A stretch of 64,000 nucleotides of DNA. Origin: Collinsella sp. (lineage in GTDB: Bacteria; Actinomycetota; Coriobacteriia; Coriobacteriales; Coriobacteriaceae). Location of the stretch: positions 62,001-126,000 of the forward strand of contig DXZT01000030.1 in the NCBI GenBank assembly GCA_019419545.1, written 5' to 3'. Below the pieces are notes generated by a model. It was not told the origin of the DNA. It was given only the letters and a program-made list of their open reading frames with translations, and did not search any database. Below are positions 16,643 to 25,325 of this stretch, piece by piece. Position numbers and translations under genes: made by a program. Numbering within the stretch: the first letter of the stretch is position 1; the number at the start of each line of letters is the position of its first letter.

Positions 16643-17212
16643 GTGAGCGCTCAGGATTCCAAGCTCTTTGTGATTTCTGGACCGTCAGGCGCAGGCAAGG
16701 GTACGCTCGTCACTCGTGTGCGCGAGCGCCGCTCGAACCTGGGTCTGACGGTTTCGGCTACCACGCGAGCACCACGCAAAGGTGAGGTCGACGGCGTCAA
16801 CTACTTTTTTCTGACGCGCGAGGAGTTCGACCGCCGCGTGGCAAACGGTGAGTTTGTTGAGTGGGCTGAGGTCCACGGTAACTGCTACGGCACGTTGGCG
16901 AGCGAGGTCACATCCAAGCTCGCCTCGGGCGCGTCTCTGATTTTGGAGATCGATGTCCAGGGCGCCCTGCAGGTGAAGGAGCGTTTCCCCGAGGCCGTGC
17001 TGATCTTTATCAAGCCGCCTTCGCTTGAGGTGCTCCGCGAGCGTCTAGTCGGTCGCGGTACCGAGACGCCCGAGACGATTGAGCTGCGTATGGCAAACGC
17101 CGCCGATGAGCTTGCCCTTGCCGACCGCTACGACGACGTCGTGGTGAATGACGATCTCGACCGCGCGACCGATGAGCTCGTTCGCGTTCTCGATATGCAT
17201 GAAAGGATCTGA
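16643..17212 (+). CDS. gmk: Guanylate kinase
   Basis: Phosphorylates GMP to GDP with ATP, feeding GTP and dGTP synthesis. The 189-residue protein has the P-loop GPSGAGKG and the GMP-binding segment TTRAPRKGEVDGVNYFF. GTG 16643 follows the mihF stop directly. rpoZ begins five bases after the gmk stop, giving a coupled three-gene unit. Confidence 0.96.
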   Translation: MSAQDSKLFVISGPSGAGKGTLVTRVRERRSNLGLTVSATTRAPRKGEVDGVNYFFLTREEFDRRVANGEFVEWAEVHGNCYGTLASEVTSKLASGASLILEIDVQGALQVKERFPEAVLIFIKPPSLEVLRERLVGRGTETPETIELRMANAADELALADRYDDVVVNDDLDRATDELVRVLDMHERI

Positions 17213-17217
17213 GGTCC

Positions 17218-17499
17218 GTGTCCGTTGTAAAGCCTTGCATTGACGATCTTCTGGAGAAGACCGATCACAACCGCTTCCTGCTCGCTTCGCTTGCCTCCAA
17301 GCGCGCCTGCGACATCAATAGCATGCTGCGTGGCCAGCACAACCGCGTGCTTGCCGTCCAGGATGTCGATGACATCACCATCGGGCTTTCCGGTGCCGAT
17401 ACCATCTCGATGGCTATGGACGAGATTGTCGACGGTGACATCTCTTACGACGAGGCCCGTTACGAGAAGGCGCTCGGCCACAAGGTTGCTGAAGCCTAA
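17218..17499 (+). CDS. rpoZ: RNA polymerase omega subunit
   Basis: A 93-residue omega subunit that helps assemble beta-prime into RNA polymerase. The N-terminal SVVKPCIDDLLEKTDHNRFLLASLASKRACDIN segment is the conserved omega core. It starts at GTG 17218 after an AGGATCTGAGG site overlapping the gmk 3' end. thiI begins at the base after its stop. Confidence 0.92.
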   Translation: MSVVKPCIDDLLEKTDHNRFLLASLASKRACDINSMLRGQHNRVLAVQDVDDITIGLSGADTISMAMDEIVDGDISYDEARYEKALGHKVAEA

Positions 17500-18744
17500 A
17501 TGGCGGCTCGCGTCTGCCTAGTCCACTATCACGAGGTTGGGCTGAAGGGCAAGAACCGCGCACATTTTGAGCATATCCTCATGGATAACATCAAGGCGGC
17601 CTTGGCCGCCTTTTCCGTGAATGCCGTGTCTCGAATTTCCGGTTATATCCTCGTGACCTTTAACGAACATCAGGCCGACGAGGCGGCGCGTGTCATTCGC
17701 ACCGTTCCCGGCGTTGCCCGTGTGTCTTTGGCGTATCACACCAACCGCGACCCGCAGGAGTACTGCGCCGCCGCCGTGAAGGCGCTGCGCGAGTTTGGTT
17801 CCTTCGATTCGTTTAAGGTGCACGCCAAGCGCTCCAATACTGACTATGAGCTCACCTCGATCGATATCAATCGTCAGGTGGGCGAGGTACTGTGTGAGGC
17901 CTTCCCCGATAAAAAGGTCCAGATGCACGACCCCGATGCAATGGTGCACGTACTGGTGGTCCAGGGTAGCGTTTACGTGTACGCACGCTCCGAGCGCGGC
18001 GTGGGCGGTCTGCCGGTGGGTTCTGCCGGCAAGGTTGTGACGCTGCTGTCCTCGGGTATCGATTCTCCGGTGGCGACCTGGATGCTCGCGCGCCGCGGCG
18101 CGGTGTGCGTGCCGGTGCATTTCTCCGGTCGTCCGCAGACGCCCGATACGAGCGAGTATTTGGTGCAGGATATCATCCGTGCGCTTGAGCCGGGTGTCCA
18201 GATCGGCCGCCTGTACGTGGTGCCGTTTGGCGACTGCCAGCGTGAGATTTCGGTCACCTGTCCCAGCAACCTGCGCGTGATCATGTATCGCCGCATTATG
18301 TATTCGGTTGCTGAGCGCATTGCACACATCGAGGGTGCCAAGGCCATCGTTACGGGCGAATCGCTTGGACAGGTTGCCTCCCAGACGCTCGAGAACATCA
18401 TGGCCGTCAACGAGGCCGTCAGGATCCCCGTGTTCCGTCCGTTGATCGGTTCGGACAAGCAGGAGATTATTGCGCGCGCTCAGGAAATCGGCACGTTCGA
18501 TATTTCCACCGAGGCGGCGCCCGACTGCTGCACGCTGTTTATGCCGCGCCGTCCCGAGACGCACGCTAAACTCGATGCCGTGCATGAGGCCTGGGAACTG
18601 TTTGATCACGAGGAGATGATTGAGCGTCTGCTCAAGCAGACCGAGTACATCGACTTCGAGAGCAACACGTACAAGGCCCCTAAGACCTTAAAACGCAAAC
18701 ATTCTGAGCTTGCTCCGCGTGAGATTTACCAAGATCACGAGTAA
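17500..18744 (+). CDS. thiI: tRNA 4-thiouridine synthetase (ThiI), without rhodanese domain
   Basis: ThiI adenylates U8 of tRNA and transfers sulfur to give s4U; in some bacteria it also serves thiazole synthesis. The 414-residue protein has the N-terminal ferredoxin-like/THUMP region and the PP-loop LLSSGIDSPVATWML, with the catalytic cysteine in DCCTLFMPRRP. It ends without the C-terminal rhodanese domain found in E. coli, the short form common in Gram-positives. No dedicated cysteine desulfurase is adjacent. It appears to be the last gene of the mihF-gmk-rpoZ unit. Confidence 0.93.
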   Translation: MAARVCLVHYHEVGLKGKNRAHFEHILMDNIKAALAAFSVNAVSRISGYILVTFNEHQADEAARVIRTVPGVARVSLAYHTNRDPQEYCAAAVKALREFGSFDSFKVHAKRSNTDYELTSIDINRQVGEVLCEAFPDKKVQMHDPDAMVHVLVVQGSVYVYARSERGVGGLPVGSAGKVVTLLSSGIDSPVATWMLARRGAVCVPVHFSGRPQTPDTSEYLVQDIIRALEPGVQIGRLYVVPFGDCQREISVTCPSNLRVIMYRRIMYSVAERIAHIEGAKAIVTGESLGQVASQTLENIMAVNEAVRIPVFRPLIGSDKQEIIARAQEIGTFDISTEAAPDCCTLFMPRRPETHAKLDAVHEAWELFDHEEMIERLLKQTEYIDFESNTYKAPKTLKRKHSELAPREIYQDHE

Positions 18745-18755
18745 ATTTGTGCATA

Positions 18756-18787
18756 GACTGACGATGCGCCTGCATCGTCGGTCTTTT
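18756..18787 (+). terminator. Rho-independent terminator after thiI
   Basis: A 12-bp stem with one G-T pair (18756-18767 / 18772-18783) and a 4-nt loop is followed by TTTT. It lies 12 bases after the thiI stop. Confidence 0.85.
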
Positions 18788-18958
18788 GCTATCTGGGCAT
18801 TTTGCGGCTAAGTGTTCATTTGCTGACGTGTGCCTGAATAAACGGGCACATTTGCGCAAGGTTTTGGTTAACTTTTGGTTTGACCGCGAAAACCGGCGTG
18901 GGCGTGCGGAGGCTGCGGCGTTCGTTTCCTGACACGATGGTGTTGGGAGGTGTTTGCT

Positions 18959-19672
18959 ATGGCGCAGCGCGAGCAACACGAACGAGTCAAAAAGATGGAC
19001 CGCTGGGCGGGCAAACTGCTCGGTCATAAGGCAGTGGTGATGGCGATACTGGTCGTCATTGCGACGGCGAGTGGACTGGCAATGGCGAACCTTGGCGGCG
19101 GTGCCGGCGGTGTGTCGTTTGAGCGCACTGATGGTTCGGGCACGTTAGTGGAGCCGGGATCCGGCGATGCTTCGAGCGGAAAGACATCTGAAGGCTCTTC
19201 GCCTAAGGCGTCTGCCGCGGCAGAGGTCTATGTCGATGTTGATGGCGCCGTGGTGTCACCCGGTGTATATCGCCTCAAAGACGGGGCGCGGGTGGCTCAG
19301 GCGATTGATGCCGCCGGCGGACTGGCGCCCGAAGCAGACGTTACGGGGCTTAATCGTGCATCCAAGGTCACTGATGGACAAAAAATTCACGTTCCAACGG
19401 TAGGGGAGCAGCAGGCGTCCATTGCGGAAGCCGGTGTTGATGGTGGGACTTCCGCATCGTCGGGCGTTAGTGGCGCAACAGGCCTAGTAAACATCAATAC
19501 GGCAAGCGCAGAAGAGCTGCAGACGCTTTCGGGCATCGGCCCCTCCATGGCCCAGTCGATTATCGATGAGCGGACAAAGAACGGTGCTTTCGCCTCGGTT
19601 GACGATCTGATGCGTGTGTCGGGAATCGGCGAGAAGAAGCTTGCCAAAATCAAAGATTGCATCTGCGTATGA
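18959..19672 (+). CDS. comEA: ComEA-like DNA-binding competence protein
   Basis: Membrane-anchored double-strand DNA receptor of the transformation and DNA-uptake machinery. The 237-residue protein has one membrane segment (about residues 23-45), a low-complexity Ser/Gly linker, an SLBB domain (EVYVDVDGAVVSPGVYRL) and a C-terminal helix-hairpin-helix pair (VNINTASAEELQTLSGIGPS and LMRVSGIGEKKLAKIKD). ATG 18959 has a TTGGGAGGTG site. The TGA stop overlaps the comEC ATG, so the two are translationally coupled. Confidence 0.92.
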   Translation: MAQREQHERVKKMDRWAGKLLGHKAVVMAILVVIATASGLAMANLGGGAGGVSFERTDGSGTLVEPGSGDASSGKTSEGSSPKASAAAEVYVDVDGAVVSPGVYRLKDGARVAQAIDAAGGLAPEADVTGLNRASKVTDGQKIHVPTVGEQQASIAEAGVDGGTSASSGVSGATGLVNINTASAEELQTLSGIGPSMAQSIIDERTKNGAFASVDDLMRVSGIGEKKLAKIKDCICV

Positions 19673-21972
19673 GCGCGACCGAGCGCGAGCACGTGATGCC
19701 TCCGCGACCCCTGATTCCGTGGACGATGGCCCTGTGTGCCGGCATGTGCGTGAGCTGCGCCTTGGTGCTCAGCATAGCCGCTGATGCGCTGCTGAGGGAG
19801 CGGGCGACGGCGGTCGGGCCGCTATGGGCCATTCCCGTTGCGGCAGCGGTTTTCGTTGTGCTGGCTCACTCTTGTGCGCGGCTTGCCCCTTTGAAGCGGT
19901 GGCTGTATGCCGCGTCCGTCGGTCTCGTGGCGGGAGCGGTCGTCTCGGCGTGGTGGGCTGTGGGTGCGCTAAGCGCCTCGAGGGCGCTCGACGGTCGAGC
20001 GGCAAGCGGCCTCGAGTTTGTCGTGCAGGGTGATCCATCCATAAACGACGACGTGTATTCCTATACCTGCGAGGCACGCGCGGACGGTAAGAACTTGGCA
20101 ACGGTTCGCCTATCGTGTGATCGTGAGCTCAAGGTCGGGGCGCACGTGCGTGTTATCGGTCGCGTTTTACGTTTTGAGAACGATGCGTATGGTCGCTCAC
20201 GCGTGCTTCGAGGCGAGCTCCGAAAAGTGAAGGTCATCCGGTTGGTGTCGGTCGACGAGGGCTCTCCGGGGCCGCTGCTTCGACTGCGAAATGAGCTGCT
20301 TGCGTCCATCTCGCCTGCGACCGACCCGGCGCGTGCGCTCATAGCTGGAGTCGTCTGCGGTCGTTCGGCCGAGCTGCGCGCCCAGCCGGCGAGCGACTGG
20401 TTTTCGGTGACGGGAACGGCGCATCTTATCGCCGTCTCGGGCAGCCATTTGGCTATCGTGGGGTTTGTAATCGAGGGTGTATTGCAAAAGACTCGGTGCT
20501 CACGTGGTCTTCAGCGGGCGATATTGGCGATAACGCTTGTGGGCTACGCTGCCTTTACGGGCGCGTCTCCCTCGGCTGTGCGCGCGTGCTGCATGGTGTT
20601 CGCGACGCTTGTCGTAAACGGCGCGGGGCGTCGCCGGCACGGCCTTTCGGCGCTCTTCGCAACCATGTCCATCTTTGTGCTGCTGCGGCCGACGGTGCTG
20701 TTTGAGATGGGCTTTCAGCTTTCATGTGCCAGCGTCTTAGCCATTCTGTGCTTTTGCTCTTATGCGACCTACGCTTTGGGTGAGCTGGGCTTGCCATCGG
20801 GCGTTGCCGGCATGCTTTCCGTCACGCTGTGCTCGCAACTGGCGACACTTCCCATTACCGTTCCTGCCTTCGGTACATTCTCGCTCATTGCTCCGCTGGC
20901 AAATGCGGTCATCGGTCCGGTGGTGAGCGTTCTGCTCGCTGTGTCGATCGTGCTGGCTCCCTTTTCGCTCGTGGGACCGTTGCGGACTTGGGCGCTCGTT
21001 GTGCCCATGATTGCCGCCCGTTGCGCGCTGTTCTTCGAGCAGCTGTTTGCCGCCGTGCCGGGTGCATACGTGAGCGTGCCGCCCGATAGCATGTGGATTT
21101 ACCTGGTGCCGTGTTTTCTGGCGGTTCTGCTGGTCTGGTGGCCGCGTCCCCGTGCACGTCCTATGGCGGTGGGGCTTGCATGCCTGATGCTCTTGGCTGC
21201 GATTCCGTACGTCTATTGGGATCGATTCGCTCCGCCTTCGGTGACGGTGCTCGATGTGGGCCAGGCCGATGCGATTCTTATCCGCCAAGGCGGCGCAGTT
21301 GCACTTGTCGACTGCGGGCTCGACGAGCGTGTGGTTGCGGCGTTGGTTCGCAATAACGTGCACCATATCGATGCCGTTTTTGTGACGCATTGGGATGAGG
21401 ACCACTGGGGTGGTTTGCCTGCCGTGCTCGAACAGTTTTCGGTCGGAACGATTGCCGTGGCGGCGGATGCGCTGGAGGATGCTCCTGCCGAGGTATTGAA
21501 CCGACCTGGCGTGGAGTATCGGCAGGTGCGTCGTGGGGATACGGTCGACATCGGCTCATTTTGCGCTCGCGTGATGTGGCCATTCGAGTCCGTGGATGGC
21601 GAGGGAAATGAGGACTCGCTTGTCCTGCTGCTCTCTTATGTTCAGGAAGGTAAGGGCCTGCGAATACTGCTCACCGGTGATGCTGAGCTCGACCAAGAGC
21701 GGGAATTCGTGCAGGAGGTGGGGGACATCGATGTCCTTAAACTTGGGCATCACGGCTCCAAGGTTTCAGTCGATGGTGAGTTGCTGGACATTCTGACGCC
21801 CGAGCTTTCCCTCGCAAGCGCCGGTGAGGGAAATCGATACGGCCATCCGTCCGATGCCTGCATCGATGCCGTGAAGGAAGCGGGTGGTGTGTTCGCGTGT
21901 ACCATCGAACACGGCGACATTACCGTCACGCCGACTGCGAATGGTTTTGCGATGCGATGCCAGCGACCGTGA
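19669..21972 (+). CDS. comEC: ComEC/Rec2-type DNA uptake channel
   Basis: Polytopic membrane protein that forms the single-strand DNA import pore in transformation. The 767-residue protein has an N-terminal membrane and OB-like region, the central Competence domain (VSGSHLAIVGFV) with many helices, and a C-terminal metallo-beta-lactamase domain (VTHWDEDHWGGL, LKLGHHGSK) thought to degrade the non-transforming strand. ATG 19669 lies in ATGA, overlapping the comEA stop. Whether the organism is naturally transformable cannot be decided from this window. Confidence 0.93.
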   Translation: MSATEREHVMPPRPLIPWTMALCAGMCVSCALVLSIAADALLRERATAVGPLWAIPVAAAVFVVLAHSCARLAPLKRWLYAASVGLVAGAVVSAWWAVGALSASRALDGRAASGLEFVVQGDPSINDDVYSYTCEARADGKNLATVRLSCDRELKVGAHVRVIGRVLRFENDAYGRSRVLRGELRKVKVIRLVSVDEGSPGPLLRLRNELLASISPATDPARALIAGVVCGRSAELRAQPASDWFSVTGTAHLIAVSGSHLAIVGFVIEGVLQKTRCSRGLQRAILAITLVGYAAFTGASPSAVRACCMVFATLVVNGAGRRRHGLSALFATMSIFVLLRPTVLFEMGFQLSCASVLAILCFCSYATYALGELGLPSGVAGMLSVTLCSQLATLPITVPAFGTFSLIAPLANAVIGPVVSVLLAVSIVLAPFSLVGPLRTWALVVPMIAARCALFFEQLFAAVPGAYVSVPPDSMWIYLVPCFLAVLLVWWPRPRARPMAVGLACLMLLAAIPYVYWDRFAPPSVTVLDVGQADAILIRQGGAVALVDCGLDERVVAALVRNNVHHIDAVFVTHWDEDHWGGLPAVLEQFSVGTIAVAADALEDAPAEVLNRPGVEYRQVRRGDTVDIGSFCARVMWPFESVDGEGNEDSLVLLLSYVQEGKGLRILLTGDAELDQEREFVQEVGDIDVLKLGHHGSKVSVDGELLDILTPELSLASAGEGNRYGHPSDACIDAVKEAGGVFACTIEHGDITVTPTANGFAMRCQRP

Positions 21973-21980
21973 CGACGTCG

Positions 21981-22010
21981 TTGGCGTGCGGTGGGCCCCT
22001 GGGCTAGAAT
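21981..22010 (+). promoter_or_regulatory. Promoter of holA
   Basis: TTGGCG (21981-21986) and TAGAAT (22005-22010) are separated by 18 bases, ahead of the holA ribosome-binding site. The -10 is preceded by GGGC, resembling the GGG-TANNAT elements before lepA and dnaJ. Confidence 0.5.
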
Positions 22011-22050
22011 GGCACGGAACGAATGCGAAGGCCTGCGGGAGGGGAGCGCA

Positions 22051-23013
22051 ATGTCCGAAACCGGTCTGCTGCCGGCATATCTGATCGTCGGTACCGACGG
22101 AGTCAAGCGCGATCACGCCGTCTCGCGTATGAAAGCGCGTCTGGAAAAGTCGGGCATGGTCGAGTTCAACCTCGACGAGCGCGACATGACCAAGGACCCC
22201 GATATCGAGTCCATTATCGGATCGCTTAACACCTTTCCCATGGGCAGTGAGTTTCGTCTGGTAATCCTCGATGGCTGCTCAAAGCTCGCCAAGGCGGTCT
22301 CGGAGCCGCTCGTTGGGTATCTGGCGAGTCCCAGCCCCACAACGGTCTGCCTCATCATCGCCGACTCACTTGCCAAGAATGCGCGCCTGTATAAGGCAAT
22401 CGCCAAGATCGACAAGAAGGCTATCGTCGATTGCTCGGGTACCAAGCGCTGGGAACTGCCGCGCCGTGTTCAGCAGATGGCGACGCAGCGCGGTAAGTCG
22501 ATTTCGACGGCGGCCGCCGAGGAGCTCGTCTCGCGTTCGGGCGAAAACACGCGCATGCTCGATAACGACTTGGCTAAGCTTGCCCAGATGGTCGAGGCGC
22601 CCCAGATTGAACTTGCCGATGTTGAGCGCTGGATTGTACGTACGGCCGAGGTCCAACCCTGGGACTTCCTCAACGCCGTCTCGGCTCGCGATATGCGGCG
22701 TTCGCTCGAGCTCTTTAAGCTCCTGCCCTCCAAGAGCTACGTGTGGACTTACACATTGCTGTGCGGTCGCATCCGTGAGCTGATCGTCGCCAAGGCGCTT
22801 GATGCGCGCGGACAGGGTCGCGAGCTGGCCGCAACGCTCAAGCTCCAGTCCTGGCAGGTCAAGAATCACCTGACCTGGGCGCGTCGCTTTTCGATGGCAG
22901 AGCTCATCGCAGCGCTCGAGGGTGCGGTCGATGTGGAGCTCGCGCTCAAGGGTTCGGCCGATTCTCAGACGGCGCTTTTGCTCTGGATTACGAACATCTT
23001 GAGAAAATCGTGA
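22051..23013 (+). CDS. holA: DNA polymerase III delta subunit
   Basis: Clamp-loader subunit that opens the beta sliding clamp. The 320-residue protein has the delta N-terminal AAA-like fold without a functional P-loop, the EFRLVILDGC segment, and helical collar-domain sequence at the C-terminus (SDSQTALLLWITNIL-like). I chose ATG 22051 after GGGAGGGGAG; in-frame sequence from 21991 would include the promoter. Its place right after comEC is common in Gram-positive bacteria. Confidence 0.9.
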   Translation: MSETGLLPAYLIVGTDGVKRDHAVSRMKARLEKSGMVEFNLDERDMTKDPDIESIIGSLNTFPMGSEFRLVILDGCSKLAKAVSEPLVGYLASPSPTTVCLIIADSLAKNARLYKAIAKIDKKAIVDCSGTKRWELPRRVQQMATQRGKSISTAAAEELVSRSGENTRMLDNDLAKLAQMVEAPQIELADVERWIVRTAEVQPWDFLNAVSARDMRRSLELFKLLPSKSYVWTYTLLCGRIRELIVAKALDARGQGRELAATLKLQSWQVKNHLTWARRFSMAELIAALEGAVDVELALKGSADSQTALLLWITNILRKS

Positions 23014-23062
23014 TGATACCTGCCTATTTGACAAATTCGTTCTATCCCTTTGAGAGGGAGCG

Positions 23063-23071
23063 TGCTATAGT
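23063..23071 (+). promoter_or_regulatory. Extended -10 promoter of rpsT
   Basis: TGCTATAGT is an extended -10 element 76 bases before the rpsT start. A TTGACA at 23028-23033 is too far upstream (32-base spacing) to serve as its -35. Confidence 0.5.
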
Positions 23072-23146
23072 AGGCGCTTGCATGACCTCACCGTGTCTCA
23101 GAGGTGTCATACATTTTTTGCAAGGAACTCGAAAGGAACTCCAGAA

Positions 23147-23413
23147 GTGGCAAACATCAAGTCTCAGAAGAAGCGTATCCGCACCAATGAGGCAGCTCGC
23201 ATGCGTAACAAGGCTGTCAAGTCCGAGCTCAAGACGCTGACCAAGCACGTCCAGTCCGCCGTCGCCGAGGGCGACGCCGAGAAGGCCCAGGCTGCCCTCA
23301 AGACCGTCACCAAGCGTCTCGACATGGCTGCCGCCAAGCATGTTATCCACAAGAACCAGGCTTCCAACCGCAAGTCCGGTCTTGCCAAGCTCGTGAACAG
23401 CATCAACGCCTAA
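23147..23413 (+). CDS. rpsT: 30S ribosomal protein S20
   Basis: An 88-residue S20 that binds 16S rRNA early in 30S assembly. The N-terminus MANIKSQKKRIRTNEAARMRNKAVKSELK and the C-terminal helix with NRKSGLAKLVNSI are typical. GTG 23147 is chosen because it gives the family N-terminus after a GAAAGGAACTCC site. The gene is single and ends in a strong terminator. Confidence 0.96.
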   Translation: MANIKSQKKRIRTNEAARMRNKAVKSELKTLTKHVQSAVAEGDAEKAQAALKTVTKRLDMAAAKHVIHKNQASNRKSGLAKLVNSINA

Positions 23414-23448
23414 GTTGTAAATTTCACACCACACAGATTACGCGCATA

Positions 23449-23484
23449 AATGGAGCCTGTTTTATGGAACAGGCTCCATTTTTT
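23449..23484 (+). terminator. Rho-independent terminator after rpsT
   Basis: A perfect 13-bp stem (23449-23461 / 23468-23480) with loop TTATGG is followed by a T-run. It ends only about 26 bases before the lepA start. Confidence 0.92.
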
Positions 23485-23493
23485 GTACCGCTC

Positions 23494-23502
23494 GGGTAAG
23501 AT
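23494..23502 (+). promoter_or_regulatory. Putative -10 of lepA implying a leaderless transcript
   Basis: GGGTAAGAT ends eight bases before the lepA ATG (23510). If TAAGAT is the -10, transcription would begin at or next to the ATG. No Shine-Dalgarno sequence is seen in the space between. No matching -35 is evident. Confidence 0.4.
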
Positions 23503-23509
23503 AGTCCGC

Positions 23510-25321
23510 ATGAATACTTCAATTGACATTTCCCACATCCGCAACTTCTCGATCGTTGCGCATATCGACCATGGCAAGTCCACGATCAGCGACCGCATCC
23601 TCGAGCTCACCCATACCGTCGACGAACGCGACATGGAGTCGCAGCTGCTCGACACCATGGATATCGAGCGCGAGCGCGGCATTACGATCAAATCCAATGC
23701 CGTCCGCGTTTCCTATGACGCCGACGATGGTGAGACGTATCAGTTCAATCTGATCGATACGCCGGGCCACGTGGACTTTACCTATGAGGTCTCGCGCTCG
23801 CTGGCAGCCTGTGAGGGCGCGGTACTCGTTGTCGACGCCACGCAGGGCGTCGAGGCGCAGACCGTTTCCAACGCGACGCTCGCCATGAACGCCAATCTGG
23901 ACATTGTGCCGGCCATCAACAAGATCGACCTGCCCTCGGCCCATCCCGATGAGGTTAAGACCGAGATCGAGGATGACCTGGCGATCCCTGCCGATGATGC
24001 CGTGTGCGTCTCGGGCAAGACCGGCGAGGGCATTCACGATCTGCTGGAGTCCATTGTCTTTTTGATTTCGCCGCCTAAGGGCGATGCAAACGCTCCGCTC
24101 AAAGCGCTCATTTTGGATTCGTACTTTGACGAGTATCGCGGTGTGGTGGCTACGGTGCGCGTCTTCGATGGTTCCATCAAAAAGGGCGATACCCTGCTTA
24201 TGATGCAAGCCAAGGGCGACTTTTTGGTCGACGGCGTGGGCGTCAAGCGTCCTGCCGAGACCCCGGTCGACGCGCTGACGGTCGGCGAGGTCGGATATGT
24301 GGTCACGGGCTTGAAGGATCCCGAGGCCGTTCGCGTGGGCGATACCCTTACGTGGGCGTCGAACCCCTGCCCCGAGCCGCTTCCCGGTTATCGCGAGGCC
24401 AAGCCCATGGTCTATACGGGCCTGTTCCCGATCGACAACAAGGACTACGAGAACCTGCGTGACGCGCTCGATAAACTGCACGTCAACGACCCGTCGTTGG
24501 TGTGGGAGCCCGAGACCTCGGTGGCGCTCGGCTTTGGCTTCCGCGTGGGCTTCCTGGGCCTGCTGCACATGGAAGTCGTCAAGGAACGCCTGGAGCGCGA
24601 GTTCAACCTGGACCTCATTGCCACGAGTCCCTCGGTTGACTATCACGTCTACAAGACCGACGGCGAAATGATCGATGTCCGCAGTCCGCAGGACCTTCCC
24701 GAGGCCACACGCATCGATCGTATCGAGGAACCCTACCTCAAGGCAAAGATCATCTGCCCGCCTGAGTACACGGGTGCCGTCATGCAGCTCGCCATCGAGC
24801 ACCGCGGCGTCACAACCGACATGATCCACCTGACGAGCAAATCGGTCGAGATGCGCTTCGATATGCCGCTCGCCGAGCTCATCTTGGACTTCTTCGATCA
24901 GCTCAAGAGCCGCACCAAGGGCTATGCCTCGCTCGACTACGAGTTCAACGAGTACCGTCTCTCCGAGCTCGTGAAGCTCGATATTTTGCTTTCGGGCGAC
25001 GAGGTGGACGCGCTTTCGTTTATCGTCCATAAGGACAAGGCATATGGCCTGGCCCGTGGCCTGTGCGACAAGCTCAAGGAGATCATCCCGCGTCAGCTGT
25101 TCGAGGTGCCCATCCAGGGTGCTATCGGCAACAAGATCATCGCCCGTTCCACCGTCAAGGCGCGTCGCAAGGACGTTCTTGCTAAGTGCTACGGCGGCGA
25201 TATCTCGCGTAAGCGCAAGCTGCTCGAGAAGCAGAAAGAGGGCAAGAAGCGCATGAAGGCCATCGGATCGGTCGAGGTCCCGCAGGAGGCGTTTATGGCG
25301 ATCCTCAAGGTGGACGAGTAG
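23510..25321 (+). CDS. lepA: Elongation factor 4 (LepA)
   Basis: Ribosome-associated translational GTPase linked to initiation, ribosome biogenesis and back-translocation. The 603-residue protein has the G1 motif AHIDHGKS, G3 DTPGHVDF and G4 NKIDLPSA, then EF-G-like domains and the LepA-specific C-terminal domain (CYGGDISRKRKLLEKQKEGKKRMK). I take ATG 23510; starting at 23450 would place the rpsT terminator inside the coding region. The short promoter-to-start distance and lack of a ribosome-binding site suggest a leaderless mRNA. Confidence 0.96.
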   Translation: MNTSIDISHIRNFSIVAHIDHGKSTISDRILELTHTVDERDMESQLLDTMDIERERGITIKSNAVRVSYDADDGETYQFNLIDTPGHVDFTYEVSRSLAACEGAVLVVDATQGVEAQTVSNATLAMNANLDIVPAINKIDLPSAHPDEVKTEIEDDLAIPADDAVCVSGKTGEGIHDLLESIVFLISPPKGDANAPLKALILDSYFDEYRGVVATVRVFDGSIKKGDTLLMMQAKGDFLVDGVGVKRPAETPVDALTVGEVGYVVTGLKDPEAVRVGDTLTWASNPCPEPLPGYREAKPMVYTGLFPIDNKDYENLRDALDKLHVNDPSLVWEPETSVALGFGFRVGFLGLLHMEVVKERLEREFNLDLIATSPSVDYHVYKTDGEMIDVRSPQDLPEATRIDRIEEPYLKAKIICPPEYTGAVMQLAIEHRGVTTDMIHLTSKSVEMRFDMPLAELILDFFDQLKSRTKGYASLDYEFNEYRLSELVKLDILLSGDEVDALSFIVHKDKAYGLARGLCDKLKEIIPRQLFEVPIQGAIGNKIIARSTVKARRKDVLAKCYGGDISRKRKLLEKQKEGKKRMKAIGSVEVPQEAFMAILKVDE

Positions 25322-25325
25322 GTCC

